Origin: Craterostigma plantagineum
Lineage: Eukaryota; Streptophyta; Magnoliopsida; Lamiales; Linderniaceae
Reading direction: 5' to 3'
Length of the DNA: 64,000 nt
NCBI GenBank assembly: GCA_027422505.1
Contig: JAPQWV010000050.1
Span: 4,278,001-4,342,000, forward strand
Part shown: positions 9,801-19,395 of the stretch, piece by piece
Layout of the letters: each line of letters opens with the position of its first letter
Position numbering within the stretch: position 1 is the first letter of the stretch
Notes under the pieces: generated by a model
The model's input: the letters and a program-made list of their open reading frames with translations, nothing else
What the model was told of the DNA's origin: nothing
Databases searched by the model: none
Position numbers and translations under genes: made by a program

Positions 9801-12532
9801 CTCTTAGCTATCGTGTTCGCCTTCGATAAATTCAGGTCATACCTTATTTTATCGAAAGTTATTGTTTTTACTGATCACTCCGCCCTTAAGTATTTACTAG
9901 CGAAGCCGGACGCCAAGCCTCGGCTAATTAGATGGGTCTTACTCCTTCAAGAGTTCGATATAGAGATCCGAGATAAAAAGGGGGCAGAGAATTTGGCGGC
10001 GGATCACCTCTCTCGATTAGAGGAGTCCGAAATTTACAACAAGGACGGCAAAGAAATTCAGGACACATTCCCAGACGAGCACTTGTATGCAATACAAGTG
10101 GTGAGTGACGATATTCCTTGGTTTGCAGATTTCGCTAATTATCTTGTTGCAAGGGTTTTACCAAAGGGATACACAAGTCAGCAAAAGAAGAAATTCTTTT
10201 CTGACTTGAAGTATTACTTTTGGGAAGATCCATATCTGTTCAGGCAATGTGCAGACCAGGTGATACGACGATGTGTTGCTTCCCCTGAGACGACGAAGAT
10301 TCTAGGGCATTGCCATAGCGGACCAACTGGAGGGCATTATGCAGCCAATCGAACAGCTCAGAAGGTACTGGAAAGCGGGTTTTATTGGCCAACGATTTTC
10401 AAGGACGCCCAACGGTATGTTGATATTTGTGATCAATGTCAGCGCACAGGTAATATCTCAAAACGTGATGAAATGCCTCAAAATTTTATTCTAGTTTCTG
10501 AGATTTTCGATGTTTGGGGTATAGATTTCATGGGCCCGTTTCCTAGTTCGTATAATAATAAGTACATTCTGGTTGCTGTAGACTATGTGTCTAAGTGGGC
10601 CGAGGCGCAAGCTTTACCCACGAACGATGCTAGGGTTGTTGTGCGATTTTTACGAGCATTATTTTCACGATTTGGGGCACCTAGATGCATCATTAGCGAT
10701 AGAGGCACCCATTTCTGTAACACCCAATTTGCACGTACCTTAGATCGATATGGTGTTAAACACAGCATGTCCACCCCTTATCACCCTCAGGCTAGCGGTC
10801 AGGTAGAAGTCGTGAACCGCGAGTTAAAACGTATTCTTGAGAAAACTATAGCTGGGAACCGTAAGGAGTGGGCTAATAAGCTTAATGACGCACTTTGGGC
10901 GTATAGAACCGCGTATAAAACACCAATAGGTACTACACCGTATAGATTGGTTTACGGGAAGGCATGCCATCTCCCCGTAGAAATCGAACATAAAGCCTAT
11001 TGGGCAATTAAGTCATTGGATATGGATTTGGGGAAAGCCGGTGAAAAGCGGCAACTCCAAATTAATGAGCTTGACGAGTGGCGTTTATCAGCTTATGATA
11101 ACGCCAGAATGTATAAGGAGCGTTCAAAAGCCTACCATGATAACAAAATTAGGCACAGACGAGAATTTCAGGAAGGGGACCAAGTCCTCCTCTTTAATTC
11201 TCGACTTAGGCTTTTTCCTGGTAAGCTTAGGTCACGGTGGTCAGGACCGTTCACTGTTACTCGTGTTCTCTCATACGGTACTGTTGAGATTTCAGGTATG
11301 GGACAGGGTACTTTCAAGGTGAACGGGCATCGATTGAAGCATTATTATGGAGGCGAGGAAGATTTAAGCGATAAGGAGGTATTATACCTCGATTTCAAGC
11401 TAGTATAAGAGCCTAGGAAGGACGTCAGGCTGAGACGTTAAAAGAAGCGCTCCTTGGGAGGCAACCCAGGTATTTCTATTTTATGTTTTAGGTATATATA
11501 TATATATATATAAAATCTAAAACTATATATATATATTAAATTAAATAAACAATAATAACAACAATAATAATAATAACAGTAATAGTTAATTAATAATAAG
11601 TTTATTACAAACATTGAAGATGGGTACAACGCAGAGTCTAGAGACGAGATAGGAACGATAGTTTTACTTCATAAACGATGGTTACAATACCATTACAACG
11701 TGTGAAAGACCAACACAAAAGCAAATTAAAACAGCGAATAACGCAAAAGACAAAACAATAGTTTATTTTGCTTCATAAGGGCGGGTTACACACAAGTGCA
11801 CCTTGCGATAACCCAACACACGAAAGCAAGTAAAACTCCAAACAAGCCCAAAAGAAGAGCAAGGTAGAGTGATACCATATCTAAATTACGACGAACCCTT
11901 GCATACTCCTCACTCTCATCCTCACGACCTTGCTGCTGTCCCCAATTCATAGTGGCTAGATAACTCTTTCTAAAATAAGATTGTTAAAGACGTGGGTGTA
12001 TGGTAGATGATGCTATTGTGTTTTTCTACCACTGTCTATTTATAGGCATGAACGGCACAAAAATATCATTATCATACCCGACAATCCATTAAATGATACA
12101 GACGAATTTTTGACTTGGAAGATTTGACGCCGCGTGAGAAAGTGATATTTCTCTTGTCGATTACAAGATTTTCCTTCGCGCAAATCATTCTCGAAAAAAT
12201 TCGTCGATTGCGTGTCAATTATAGTAAAAATATATATTAAATGATAATCATAATAAAAAAAAAAACAAAAAAAAAAAACAAAAAAAAAAAAAAAAAAAAA
12301 AAGGGCAAGTCACGGCCAATGACTCACAAGTCACGGCCGCGACTTGGCGCTGCAACACGCACTGCCCTTCCTCACGGCCTTTGCTCAAGAACTCACGGCC
12401 GTGAATGTTAGTATCACAACACATTTCGCGCACTGTCTCAAGTCACGGCCAGAGGGTTAACCGTCACGGCCGTGACCAATAAAAATAAAAAAAAAAAATA
12501 ATAATAATAATAAAAAAATAAATAAATAAAAC

Positions 12533-12564
<32 letters not shown>

Positions 12565-15500
12565 AAAATAAAAAAATAAAAAAAAATAAAAAAAATAAAA
12601 AAAAAAAAAAATTCGTAATAAATAATAAATAAGAGTCACGGCCAGTGTCTTGAAAGTCACGGCTGTGACATAGACGGGCTTAACTCTCTGCCCGAAGTCA
12701 CGGCCAATGACTCCATCGATCACGGCCGTGACTCTGCTGATTCGATTAGACTGCTCGTCTTCACGGCCTGGGTACTGTCGTTCACGGCCGTGAATGTGAC
12801 GGATTTTACCTTATTAAACCTTCATTTCAACACTTTTCGTCTTCTCCACTTCAAAATCAACCAAAGATCAACGATTCTTCATCTCTTCCACTCCAAATTC
12901 ATCACATCTCCGCCGCCCAACGCATTTCGCCCCTAATTCAACGCGATTACATCAACAAGGTATGTGTTTTTTTTGTCTCCAAAACTCCTTCTTTGCGAAA
13001 TTTGAGGATTTTTCGAAGGTGAGATCGATTTTGCTGTTTACAATGCTCTCTCATTACTACATTTATGCTATAAACGTGTTGGGCTTGATGGATTTGTAAT
13101 TTTCGTGCGTCAATTTCAATTTTGGGTGAGGAACCCTAATTTCGGAATTTGGGGATTCCCAAAATTGGACCTACTTTGGTGTTTGTATTGATCTTTATGG
13201 TTAGATATATGCTTTGAATGCCTTGGGTTCGATTAATTTCTTGATTCCGTCCAATAATTTTCATTTGGGAATGATAAACCCTAATTTTACAAATTGGGGA
13301 ATTTTGGAAATTGGAACGGAATTGATTGCGTTTAATGGTTTACTTAGCGTTGATTCATCGTTTGAAGTTGCAGATTATGCTTGGTTAATCGATTATTGCG
13401 ATTTGAATGAGTATTTTAGTTGGTCTATTATGTGTTCGACAAAATGCCGCTTTGAATGTTCATATGTTCTTGCTTTAGAATTGTCAATTTTGTCGCTACG
13501 TTGGTCGAGTCGAGCTGTGTTGATTATCTTTTTCTCGCCAACTAACATTTGGACTTCTAGGTACTATGGGTCGAAGCCGCTCATCTGCATCAACGAGTCG
13601 TCAACGTCGAGGCCCAAGCACGAGCCGCACACCGTCACTGCTAGAGTCTATGGGGCAGTTTGACGACGAGACACACCAGGCCCGTTACAACAGGCTAAAG
13701 AACACGGAATTCATCCTGACTGATCAGATTGATCATGAGACGCTGGAGAAGTACAACATTGACCAGCAGGTGGCCGGATACCTGTCACTGAGTGGGTGGC
13801 TAGAATTCTTCCACATCGACGAGCCGGGATATAAGGAGCTGACACTGGAGTTCCTGTCCACCTTCGCCCACGAAGAATTTGGCCGGAACAAGATCACATT
13901 CCGGGCGTTTAACACGGAGGAGGTGGTTACTATTAAAGACTTCTGCCGTGCAATTGGAACACCGGAGCTACCTTACGGGCATCAAGGACTACAAGACTTA
14001 TACTACAAGAATTATCTGGAGAACCCGGATGTCCGACAGGCCGGTTGGGCAGAGATTACGAGACCCGGCGAGCCCCCCTTCAGCGTCAAAACGTCGAAGG
14101 CCTCGTCGCTCAGGAGCCCCGGCCTGCGATATATCCACCGGCTCCTGACGACTTCGCTCACACCTAGGGGCGATTCACACGGCGCGATAGGCCTTCGCGA
14201 CCTCTTCTATTTACTCAAGATGCAGCGCGGGGAACACGTACACCTAGGAATGGCCCTGAAGCACGCCTTCGCGGCACAGGCCGACGTTCGTAGCCACGGG
14301 AAGATCGCAGTAGCGCCATTTGTTACTCGGATCATCAAAGGCCTTAACCTATGGCCAGAAAACCCACCGGAGATGGAGATTGTGGGCGGGCGTAATCCGG
14401 TCAACGAGGATATGATGGTGAAGATGAAAATGTTGATCAAGGCTTCCACCTGGTCTCGCTCGAACAAGGTTTACGTCTGGCATGAGGTCTACCATGGGCA
14501 GACAGACCTGGGCGACTACCCAGAGCCACTACAAATTGAGGGCGTGGGGCCATTCCCAGTTCACCCAGACACTGCCGGCACTTCCCATTCCTCCGGCTAC
14601 CACGAGGGGGAATCATCAGGGGTCGCTCCTTACGCGTCAGCCGCAGACCTTCACACACTGCGCGAGGACATGCTCCGCTACAATCAGGAGGCCATACAGC
14701 GTGACGAGGAGACACGACGCCGTCAGGACGAGTACGAGCGTCGCAACGAGGAAGCCCACAGACGCTATCGCGAGGAGCAAGAGCGATATGAGCTGGCTCT
14801 TAAAGCCATGGAAGACGCGGTCAGGCGATCACAGGAATCACTGGCGTTCCTTCGCCCTCGGCAGCCCTCACCACCACCACCTTAGTTCCGACTTCAGTTG
14901 GAATTTTTCTTTTCTAAAACACTTTGTGTGTTTGGTTTAGTCATCACGACACTTTTGATGATTATGACTCGTTTTGCTATTACTTTTTATTTCTATCGTA
15001 CGTTTAATTTTCTTATTAAGTGCTTACAGGAAACGTGACACGAATTCAGACTACGAACCAAAATATTCACAATCAGTGAAGCAACCATGTTCAAACTACA
15101 TCAAATGATAGAGGCAGGGCCACGCCAATTTTTCAGGGGAGTCACGTTCTTTTCAACTTCTTTTACCTACCTGTTATTTCTTTTACACGTTGAGGACAAC
15201 GTGAATCTTAAGTGTGGGGAGGGGGAATTTTGTTAAGAAATTTTGTTGAAAAGTTACGTGAAAATTTTTATGACGTGTTTTGGGCTTTTTAATTTATAAA
15301 AGTTTGGCATGATTATTTACATTCATCTCAATGAGGATTGCATATTAGGGAGTCTAGTGAGCGATAAAGACATGCATCAGTGATCTAATCTTTTCAGCAT
15401 GAATAGATATAGTATTACTTTGAGAGATTCACACACATAACCCATGTTCCGTTGTGAGAGTTTGAGCTGACGAGCTTTTGCTCATTTTTTCTTGATTGTG

Positions 15501-15817
15501 TGAGTAGTGCATAATTTACGTCTCTCTAGAACTTGCTTGTTTGATACGCATTGAAATTGCTTATAGTATGTTTTGTATGAATATGACGAAGGCATTAGGA
15601 AATAAGTCCACGGCCAAAGTTCCCGACCACGATTGATCACCGTAGTTAGCCACTTTGTGCCTAAGCCTATTTATTCCTTACACCTCGTATATCATAACCC
15701 TCTGACCTAAATAAGCCTCCAGAGATCATTTGAACCCGAGTTAAGCGGAAGTGAAAGTCAAATGTCAAAGTCGGAAAGCGCAGAGATGACGGCCCGCCGG
15801 AAGTGAACAGTTTGTTG

Positions 15818-15849
<32 letters not shown>

Positions 15850-18163
15850 AAAAAAAGAAAAGAAGAAGAAGAAGAAGGAAAAAAAAAAAAAAAGAAAAGA
15901 ACCTTTCCTCTGATAATCTTCCGGTCTCGTGTTTTCCACATCATCCCCTAATTTATAGACTTGGAAGAAGAAAGGCATAGTGGAACGCAGCAAAAATAAG
16001 AATATGAAGACGGCGTAATCAGAAAGGCGAATTGTTGACGTGCTTTAGACAATGACATGAAGATCGACACGACTGCTACTCATATGTGATTCTATTACCA
16101 CTTCAATACTATCTGAACCCATTTAACCCGAAAAAGACCTTCTGATTCATGCTAACTGCTTTAAGTAGTAGACGTGCGATTGACTTGCAAGCATATGGTT
16201 TAGACTAGATTATTGCATGAATTGAGTGATTCACCGATTTTTTTTTAGCCTATACACTGAGTGATTTGAGTGAATCCCTGCGAGGTGTGGATCTCGATTA
16301 GTAGTGCTAAGGAAATTCGTGTCGATTAGTGCTGATTATTTTGTGCAGTGTCCATAATTGCTTGCTTGATTCCATTTTGTGATTTCCATCTGCGTTGGTG
16401 AATTGTGAATGGTCGTGCCGTTATCTTGATAACCTTTTCTTGCTTCTTAATTTGCTTGAGGACAAGCAAAAGCTTAAGTGTGGGGAGGTTTGATAAACGT
16501 ATATTAATACGTTTATTGTTATGTTTATTTGGGTTATAATAGGAAACTTTTGATCATTCCATGCATTTATTGGCTCTATTTACACTCATTTAAATATTGT
16601 AGGACCTTCGAATGATTATCGAGAAAAGAGAAACGAAAACGAGGCGAAAACGACGCGAAAACGGCAAAGTTTGAAGCTGCCAGTAACAAGTCACGGCCGT
16701 GAACGCTCTTGCAAGAGGCCGTGAACGAGGGCAGTAAGCGCAAGGAGAAAAGGTTCCAAGAGTCACGGCCGTGAATCACTTTGCACAAGGCCGTGAACGT
16801 GAGCAGAGAGCTCAAGATCCAGTGTCGCGGCCGTGAACGATCATGTAAGAAGCCGTGAACGTGGACAGAGAGTTTTAAGGAACGCGTCACGGCCGTGAAT
16901 ACTCATGTCAAAGGCCGTGACTCGCGGCAGAGACTGAGCAAACGCTCTGCCATTCAGTGTCACGGCCGTGAACCTGTATGAAAGAGGCCGTGACCCTCTC
17001 CAGAGAGTCAATATTTAGGGTTTAAGCCGCCGTCACGGCCGTGAAGATCGGTGCACGAGGCCGTGACTCGTGCCAGGAAGTCAAGAAATAGGGTTTTTAG
17101 CCGCCTTCACGGCCGTGAAGGCCCGTTAAGTGGCCGTGAACATGCCTAATTTCAGGGTTTTAGCCCATTTTCGAAGCATAAAAGGAGGGCTTTCCTTAGA
17201 ACTGAGGAGAACTTGATAAGGACGAAAACTTAGAGCAAAGAAGAGAAGGAAGAACACCAGAAGCAGTCCCGTGATTCGGAGAAGCTCAAGGGACGATCCG
17301 ACGACGAAGCTACGCTCATACGATCGAGGAACGAGAGCTCCACCTCGGAAACGCCATATTCACTTCTTAGGGAAGTTTCTATGAGTTCTCTAACCTCGTT
17401 ACCTTTAAATCTCGTTGTTGTGACGTTCAATATGAGTAGCTAAACCCTCTTGTGTGTTTGGGAATAGATGAACGTTGGGTTATGTCGTAGTTAAGGCGTA
17501 GGATAATCGTGAACACGTGTATTCGACAATTTATCGTTCTATGATATTGTTCTTTGTATCAATATGTCTATGTGTTGATATGAATGTGTGGTATATCGTT
17601 TAGGGCGACAGCTAAATAACGATCAGGCCGTTCGTAGACGTTAGGATTCGAGTATAGGGCGACAGCAAATACTCGATCCTCGCCATCTAGTAATCGCTAA
17701 ATTTAGATTCCCACGAACGTTTAGGGCGACAGCAAATCCGTGAGTGGGTAGGAAATTACTGCGATTTAGTCGATTTTCACGTAGGAACATATTCCGTAGC
17801 TTTGGCGACAGCACCTAGCGGGATTCGAATTCCCGAACACATATTTGTCATCTTAAGTCACTTTTATTACTTCTAGTTGTGTTCCTTAGTTTTCCGATCT
17901 TTAAGTTGTTCTGTTAAGTTGGTTCGTAGTATAAACAAATCCTACTCTTTTATTTAGGCTAAATATCGATTCGATAGGTTAATACTAGTACTCATTTTAT
18001 TCCTCGTGTTCGATACTCGGATATTTACTATAGCTATATTACAAACGATAGGTACACTGCCTATCGCGCGTGATTCTAGTTATAATATATTCGTTTTAAT
18101 TATTACTTGACGTACTCGCACGATCTTTTATTTAAACACACACGCACGCGATCAGTTATCTTG

Positions 18164-18195
<32 letters not shown>

Positions 18196-18435
18196 CCTCA
18201 TAGTCGTCATATTGTATCATCAGCCGGCGCCTTTGATGCCATATCAGGCAATTTTCGCAAGCCCATCGACCGTATTATTAAGTTCGACCCTGTTAAGTTC
18301 TGTAATAATCCCAAGTTGAAATGCAAGGACGCGTCGGATATTCTTGACCATACGGGCCGGACTGAAAACTGCGGTTGCAATAGCGATCATCAAAGCGCCT
18401 TGTGCAAAATTTGCTGCAATAAACCAGGCCGCTGA
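3828..18435 (+). CDS. Small secreted cysteine-rich peptide gene, intron occupied by a retrotransposon
   Basis: Two exons join into one open frame of 99 codons plus stop: 3,828-3,915 and 18,224-18,435, phase 1. The donor is CCAT|GTGAGT and the acceptor is CATCAG|CCGGCG. Exon 1 encodes Met-Ala-Arg-Ser-Tyr-Lys, then a run of about 18 hydrophobic residues ending SSAA, a clear signal peptide. Exon 2 encodes a mature part of about 73 residues with seven cysteines in the order C-x7-C, C-x-C, C-x2-CC ([19 protein letters not shown]), ending in Gly-Arg. I do not recognise the family; size and layout resemble secreted plant signalling or defence peptides. The single intron contains the whole Athila element, so the gene now spans 14.6 kb. 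A TATA box lies upstream and the frame is intact, so it may still be expressed. Both exons are too short for a standard ORF scan. Confidence 0.75.
3968..5630 (+). repeat. 5' LTR of the Athila element
   Basis: The LTR is 1,663 bp, with TG..CA-type ends (TGATAAACG...CGCGATCA). It holds a seven-unit palindrome array at 4,168-4,619. It also has four copies of GGCGACAGC at 5,081-5,290, each in a slightly different context. AAGCATAAAAGGAGGGC at about 4,655 is a candidate TATA region. The GGCGACAGC block recurs unchanged in the 3' LTR. Confidence 0.97.
4168..4619. repeat. Palindrome array TCACGGCCGTGA in the 5' LTR
   Basis: Six perfect copies of the 12-bp palindrome TCACGGCCGTGA start at 4,168, 4,240, 4,364, 4,437, 4,512 and 4,586. 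One variant, TCGCGGCCGTGA, lies near 4,303. Spacing is 61-75 bp. About 13-15 bases after each copy comes a half site GGCCGTGA in the same orientation. The spacer text differs between units, so the motif pair is better conserved than its surroundings. The array lies upstream of the candidate TATA region, where LTR enhancers usually sit. Confidence 0.95.
5637..5654 (+). other. Primer binding site, tRNA-Asp type
   Basis: TGGCGCCGTTGCCGGGGA begins 6 bases after the 5' LTR. It is complementary to the 3' end of plant tRNA-Asp (CCCCGGCAACGGCGCCA), the primer usual for Athila elements. Confidence 0.9.
5819..6160 (+). pseudogene. Athila gag, N-terminal reading frame (interrupted)
   Basis: A 113-codon frame begins [12 protein letters not shown], the usual place and style of an Athila gag start just after the primer site. 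It runs through Glu/Ser-rich sequence and stops at 6,160. The conserved gag core continues in another frame from about 6,121 ([13 protein letters not shown]). The frame change falls near 6,100-6,125, probably a small indel in this copy. It would normally be joined to the next frame as the virion structural protein. Confidence 0.75.
6157..9186 (+). pseudogene. Athila gag-protease-RT (N-terminal) frame
   Basis: The long open frame gives about 1,009 residues. In order: the gag core ([18 protein letters not shown] and [13 protein letters not shown] near the start); a degenerate zinc knuckle [13 protein letters not shown]; a Lys/Glu-rich linker; an aspartic protease with [13 protein letters not shown]; and the N-terminal half of reverse transcriptase ([33 protein letters not shown]). 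Just after the RT LSGHSF stretch (about 9,020-9,040) the frame departs from the RT family and ends at 9,186. The rest of RT lies in the next frame. No ATG opens this frame at its left end; it depends on the upstream gag frame. Confidence 0.85.
9138..11408 (+). pseudogene. Athila RT (C-terminal)-RNase H-integrase frame
   Basis: The 756-codon frame begins in RT with [13 protein letters not shown] and the catalytic FMDDF (equivalent of YVDD). RNase H follows with [13 protein letters not shown] and [15 protein letters not shown]. Integrase then shows the HHCC finger ([16 protein letters not shown] ... CDQCQR) and the DDE triad in [18 protein letters not shown] and [15 protein letters not shown]. 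The C-terminal part includes [21 protein letters not shown] sequence in this frame is recognisable further upstream, from about 9,035, so the break from the previous frame is a single small indel there. The catalytic residues themselves look intact. Confidence 0.9.
11409..11785. other. Athila internal spacer, no sense-strand gene
   Basis: After the integrase stop comes GAAGCGCTCCTTGGGAGGCAACCCAGG, then TA and AAT simple repeats (about 11,493-11,580). On the minus strand 11,670-11,785 is the likely 3' UTR of the antisense ORF, with AATAAA on that strand near 11,763. Confidence 0.6.
11786..11950 (-). CDS. Antisense micro-ORF: 54-aa single-span membrane protein inside Athila
   Basis: On the strand opposite gag-pol, an ATG at 11,950 opens 54 codons ending at TAA (11,786-11,788). 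The N-terminus is hydrophilic ([22 protein letters not shown]). It is followed by a helix of about 23 hydrophobic residues (from [14 protein letters not shown] to FVCWVIA) and a short tail with two cysteines, ARCTCV. This layout fits a tail-anchored or single-pass membrane protein. A canonical TATA box on the same strand lies 86 bp upstream (12,036-12,045), and AATAAA lies about 20 bp after the stop. Extra ORFs, some antisense, are known from plant LTR retrotransposons, but I do not recognise this one. It could be a chance ORF; the promoter, the helix and the polyadenylation signal together argue otherwise. Confidence 0.55.
   Translation of the reverse strand: MNWGQQQGREDESEEYARVRRNLDMVSLYLALLLGLFGVLLAFVCWVIARCTCV
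12036..12045 (-). promoter_or_regulatory. TATA box of the antisense micro-ORF
   Basis: Read on the minus strand this is CTATAAATAG, a consensus plant TATA box. A leader follows (ACAGTGGTAGAAAAACACAATAG and onward) and reaches the ATG at 11,950, leaving a 5' UTR of about 60 bases. Confidence 0.6.
12240..12960. repeat. Athila internal A-rich and GGCCGTGA repeat region
   Basis: Homopolymer and AAT-type tracts (12,256-12,303 and 12,484-12,612) alternate with clusters of TCACGGCC words. Perfect TCACGGCCGTGA palindromes lie near 12,393, 12,464, 12,719 and 12,780. Half sites such as GTCACGGCCAATGACT lie between them. The same motif builds the LTR array, so it is a signature of the element in two separate places. 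From about 12,800 the text becomes C/T-rich, like a plant 5' leader. Confidence 0.8.
12960..13560 (+). other. Probable intron before the third Athila ORF
   Basis: A C/A-rich leader ends ATCAACAAG|GTATGTG at 12,959/12,960. An acceptor GGACTTCTAG ends at 13,560, five bases before the ATG of the third ORF. The stretch is T-rich, as plant introns are. Expression of the downstream ORF from a spliced RNA with its own leader is an inference from these signals. Confidence 0.6.
13566..14885 (+). CDS. Athila third ORF (ORF1-like, 439 aa)
   Basis: This intact frame starts [16 protein letters not shown] and lies in the env-like position between integrase and the 3' LTR. Residues of about 90-130 include [22 protein letters not shown] and [12 protein letters not shown]. 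These resemble the conserved core of the Arabidopsis retrotransposon ORF-1 (ATHILA) family. The last 90 residues are a highly charged Glu/Arg coiled coil ([20 protein letters not shown]), ending in a proline run. I see no transmembrane segment, so an envelope role is not supported. The function of this family is unknown to me. Unlike gag-pol, the frame is unbroken. A spliced leader probably precedes it. Confidence 0.8.
   Translation: MGRSRSSASTSRQRRGPSTSRTPSLLESMGQFDDETHQARYNRLKNTEFILTDQIDHETLEKYNIDQQVAGYLSLSGWLEFFHIDEPGYKELTLEFLSTFAHEEFGRNKITFRAFNTEEVVTIKDFCRAIGTPELPYGHQGLQDLYYKNYLENPDVRQAGWAEITRPGEPPFSVKTSKASSLRSPGLRYIHRLLTTSLTPRGDSHGAIGLRDLFYLLKMQRGEHVHLGMALKHAFAAQADVRSHGKIAVAPFVTRIIKGLNLWPENPPEMEIVGGRNPVNEDMMVKMKMLIKASTWSRSNKVYVWHEVYHGQTDLGDYPEPLQIEGVGPFPVHPDTAGTSHSSGYHEGESSGVAPYASAADLHTLREDMLRYNQEAIQRDEETRRRQDEYERRNEEAHRRYREEQERYELALKAMEDAVRRSQESLAFLRPRQPSPPPP
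14886..16490. other. Athila 3' spacer with two polypurine tracts
   Basis: There is no gene here. A first tract, GTGTGGGGAGGGGGAA (about 15,213-15,228), follows GAGGACAACGTGAATCTTAA. A second, AAGTGTGGGGAGGTT (16,476-16,490), abuts the 3' LTR and follows GAGGACAAGCAAAAGCTTA. Both contain the same GAGGACAA...CTTAAGTGTGGGGAGG pattern. The second is the functional primer position for plus-strand DNA. An A-rich tract lies at about 15,819-15,895. Confidence 0.75.
16491..18154 (+). repeat. 3' LTR of the Athila element
   Basis: The LTR is 1,664 bp and nearly identical to the 5' LTR. I count about six differences: three substitutions and a few 1-3-base indels. The palindrome array lies at 16,691-17,140. 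The LTR ends CGCGATCA and is followed by the GTTAT duplication. Confidence 0.97.
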
Positions 18436-19145
18436 TGAAGATGATGAATTGTGTGCGTGAAGATTTAGTTGTTGTTGTTGTTGCTATGGTTGTTGTATTG
18501 CTTAATAATAATTATAAGTGTGTTGTCATGTGTGTTATCGACAAATGTGTGTGATGCTTACGCGACGAGTATTGTGTACTTTGATTGCGTTGTGCCGAGT
18601 TCCTTTGAAGCCCGATAAACGTTTGTTATATATATACCTATAATTTCCTATTTACTGGGCTAGTTCCTACAAAGCCGTTTTTATGTGTTCCACTCCTGAA
18701 AATTTGAAAGCAAATATGATGCAGAAAAACATATTGTTAAAAATTATACTCAAGTGTTAATGAAAGAAATAACAAATATAGAAAGAGACGCAACTGATAC
18801 TCCCATTTTGCAGTTTTGTATACATGGATATGGAATCGTGTCCCCTTAAACCAACTGTAATTACCATGGTGGTTTGAATCTGATGAAAACTTAATTTTTT
18901 TAATGATTTTACTTTTTAAAACTGATGGACACGTGTCGTATGTTGTTTGAGTGAACTGCGACGCGTGAATTGCTAAGATCCAATAAGCCGAACATTGATT
19001 CCCTCATGTGTCAATTTGGGAAGAGTATAATTATTAATTCTTTACTTTTGTAATATATTCATTTATTATTATCTCTCATCAATATTACGGAGTGTTAACA
19101 TATTAAATTTTTTTATACAGTTTATAATATGGTGATTAGATAATA
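18436..19145. other. Peptide-gene 3' region and spacer
   Basis: The first ~250 bases after the stop at 18,435 are the likely 3' UTR (GTTGTTGTTGTTGTTGC, AATAATAATTATAAG). I see no further gene here. Confidence 0.5.
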
Positions 19146-19362
19146 CTCCATCGTCCCACTAATTTTATCCCATTTTGCCATTTCGAGCGTCCCACTAATT
19201 TTATCGCATTTCCTTATTTAGCAAAAAAACTATAACAAACTATCAATATAATAATATTAAATATTCTTAAAAGACGTGTCAAAATATACAATTTTTTACC
19301 TTTTCATTGTACTATATAATACCACTTTAATTTACGTGCCAAAGTTGCCGGGACGGAGAGAG
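19146..19362. mobile_element. Stowaway-type MITE
   Basis: It starts CTCCATCGTCCCACTAA and ends CCGGGACGGAGAGAG, the Stowaway inverted repeat, and is flanked by TA on each side. About 217 bp, non-coding, AT-rich. The internal CAAAATATACAATTTTTTACC is shared with the MITE copies at 3,412 and 36,641. Confidence 0.85.
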
Positions 19363-19395
19363 TATTTGATATCAAATGTTTTCTACTATATAAAG

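Larger units (their letters stand above)
3968..18154 (+). mobile_element. Athila-type Ty3 LTR retrotransposon, complete, 14.2 kb
   Basis: Two LTRs (3,968-5,630 and 16,491-18,154) begin TGATAAACG and end CGCGATCA. They flank an internal region with a tRNA-Asp primer site, gag, protease, RT, RNase H, integrase, a third ORF and polypurine tracts. A perfect 5-bp duplication GTTAT lies at 3,963-3,967 and 18,155-18,159. I count about six small differences between the LTRs, so insertion was recent. RT motifs such as [19 protein letters not shown] and [19 protein letters not shown] are typical of the Athila clade. Two frame changes in gag-pol suggest this copy cannot supply its own proteins from a single intact frame. 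It sits in the intron of the peptide gene, in the same orientation. Confidence 0.97.

Noticed and set aside
12248..12723. Two minus-strand frames rich in Phe and Leu
   Set aside because: They translate poly-A and AAT tracts; low-complexity artefacts.
13214..13663. 149-aa frame overlapping the third Athila ORF
   Set aside because: It lies mostly in T-rich sequence with good intron borders and overlaps the conserved ORF in another frame.
15667..15993. 108-aa minus-strand frame
   Set aside because: Built around a poly-A tract (Phe-rich on the minus strand) inside the Athila 3' spacer.
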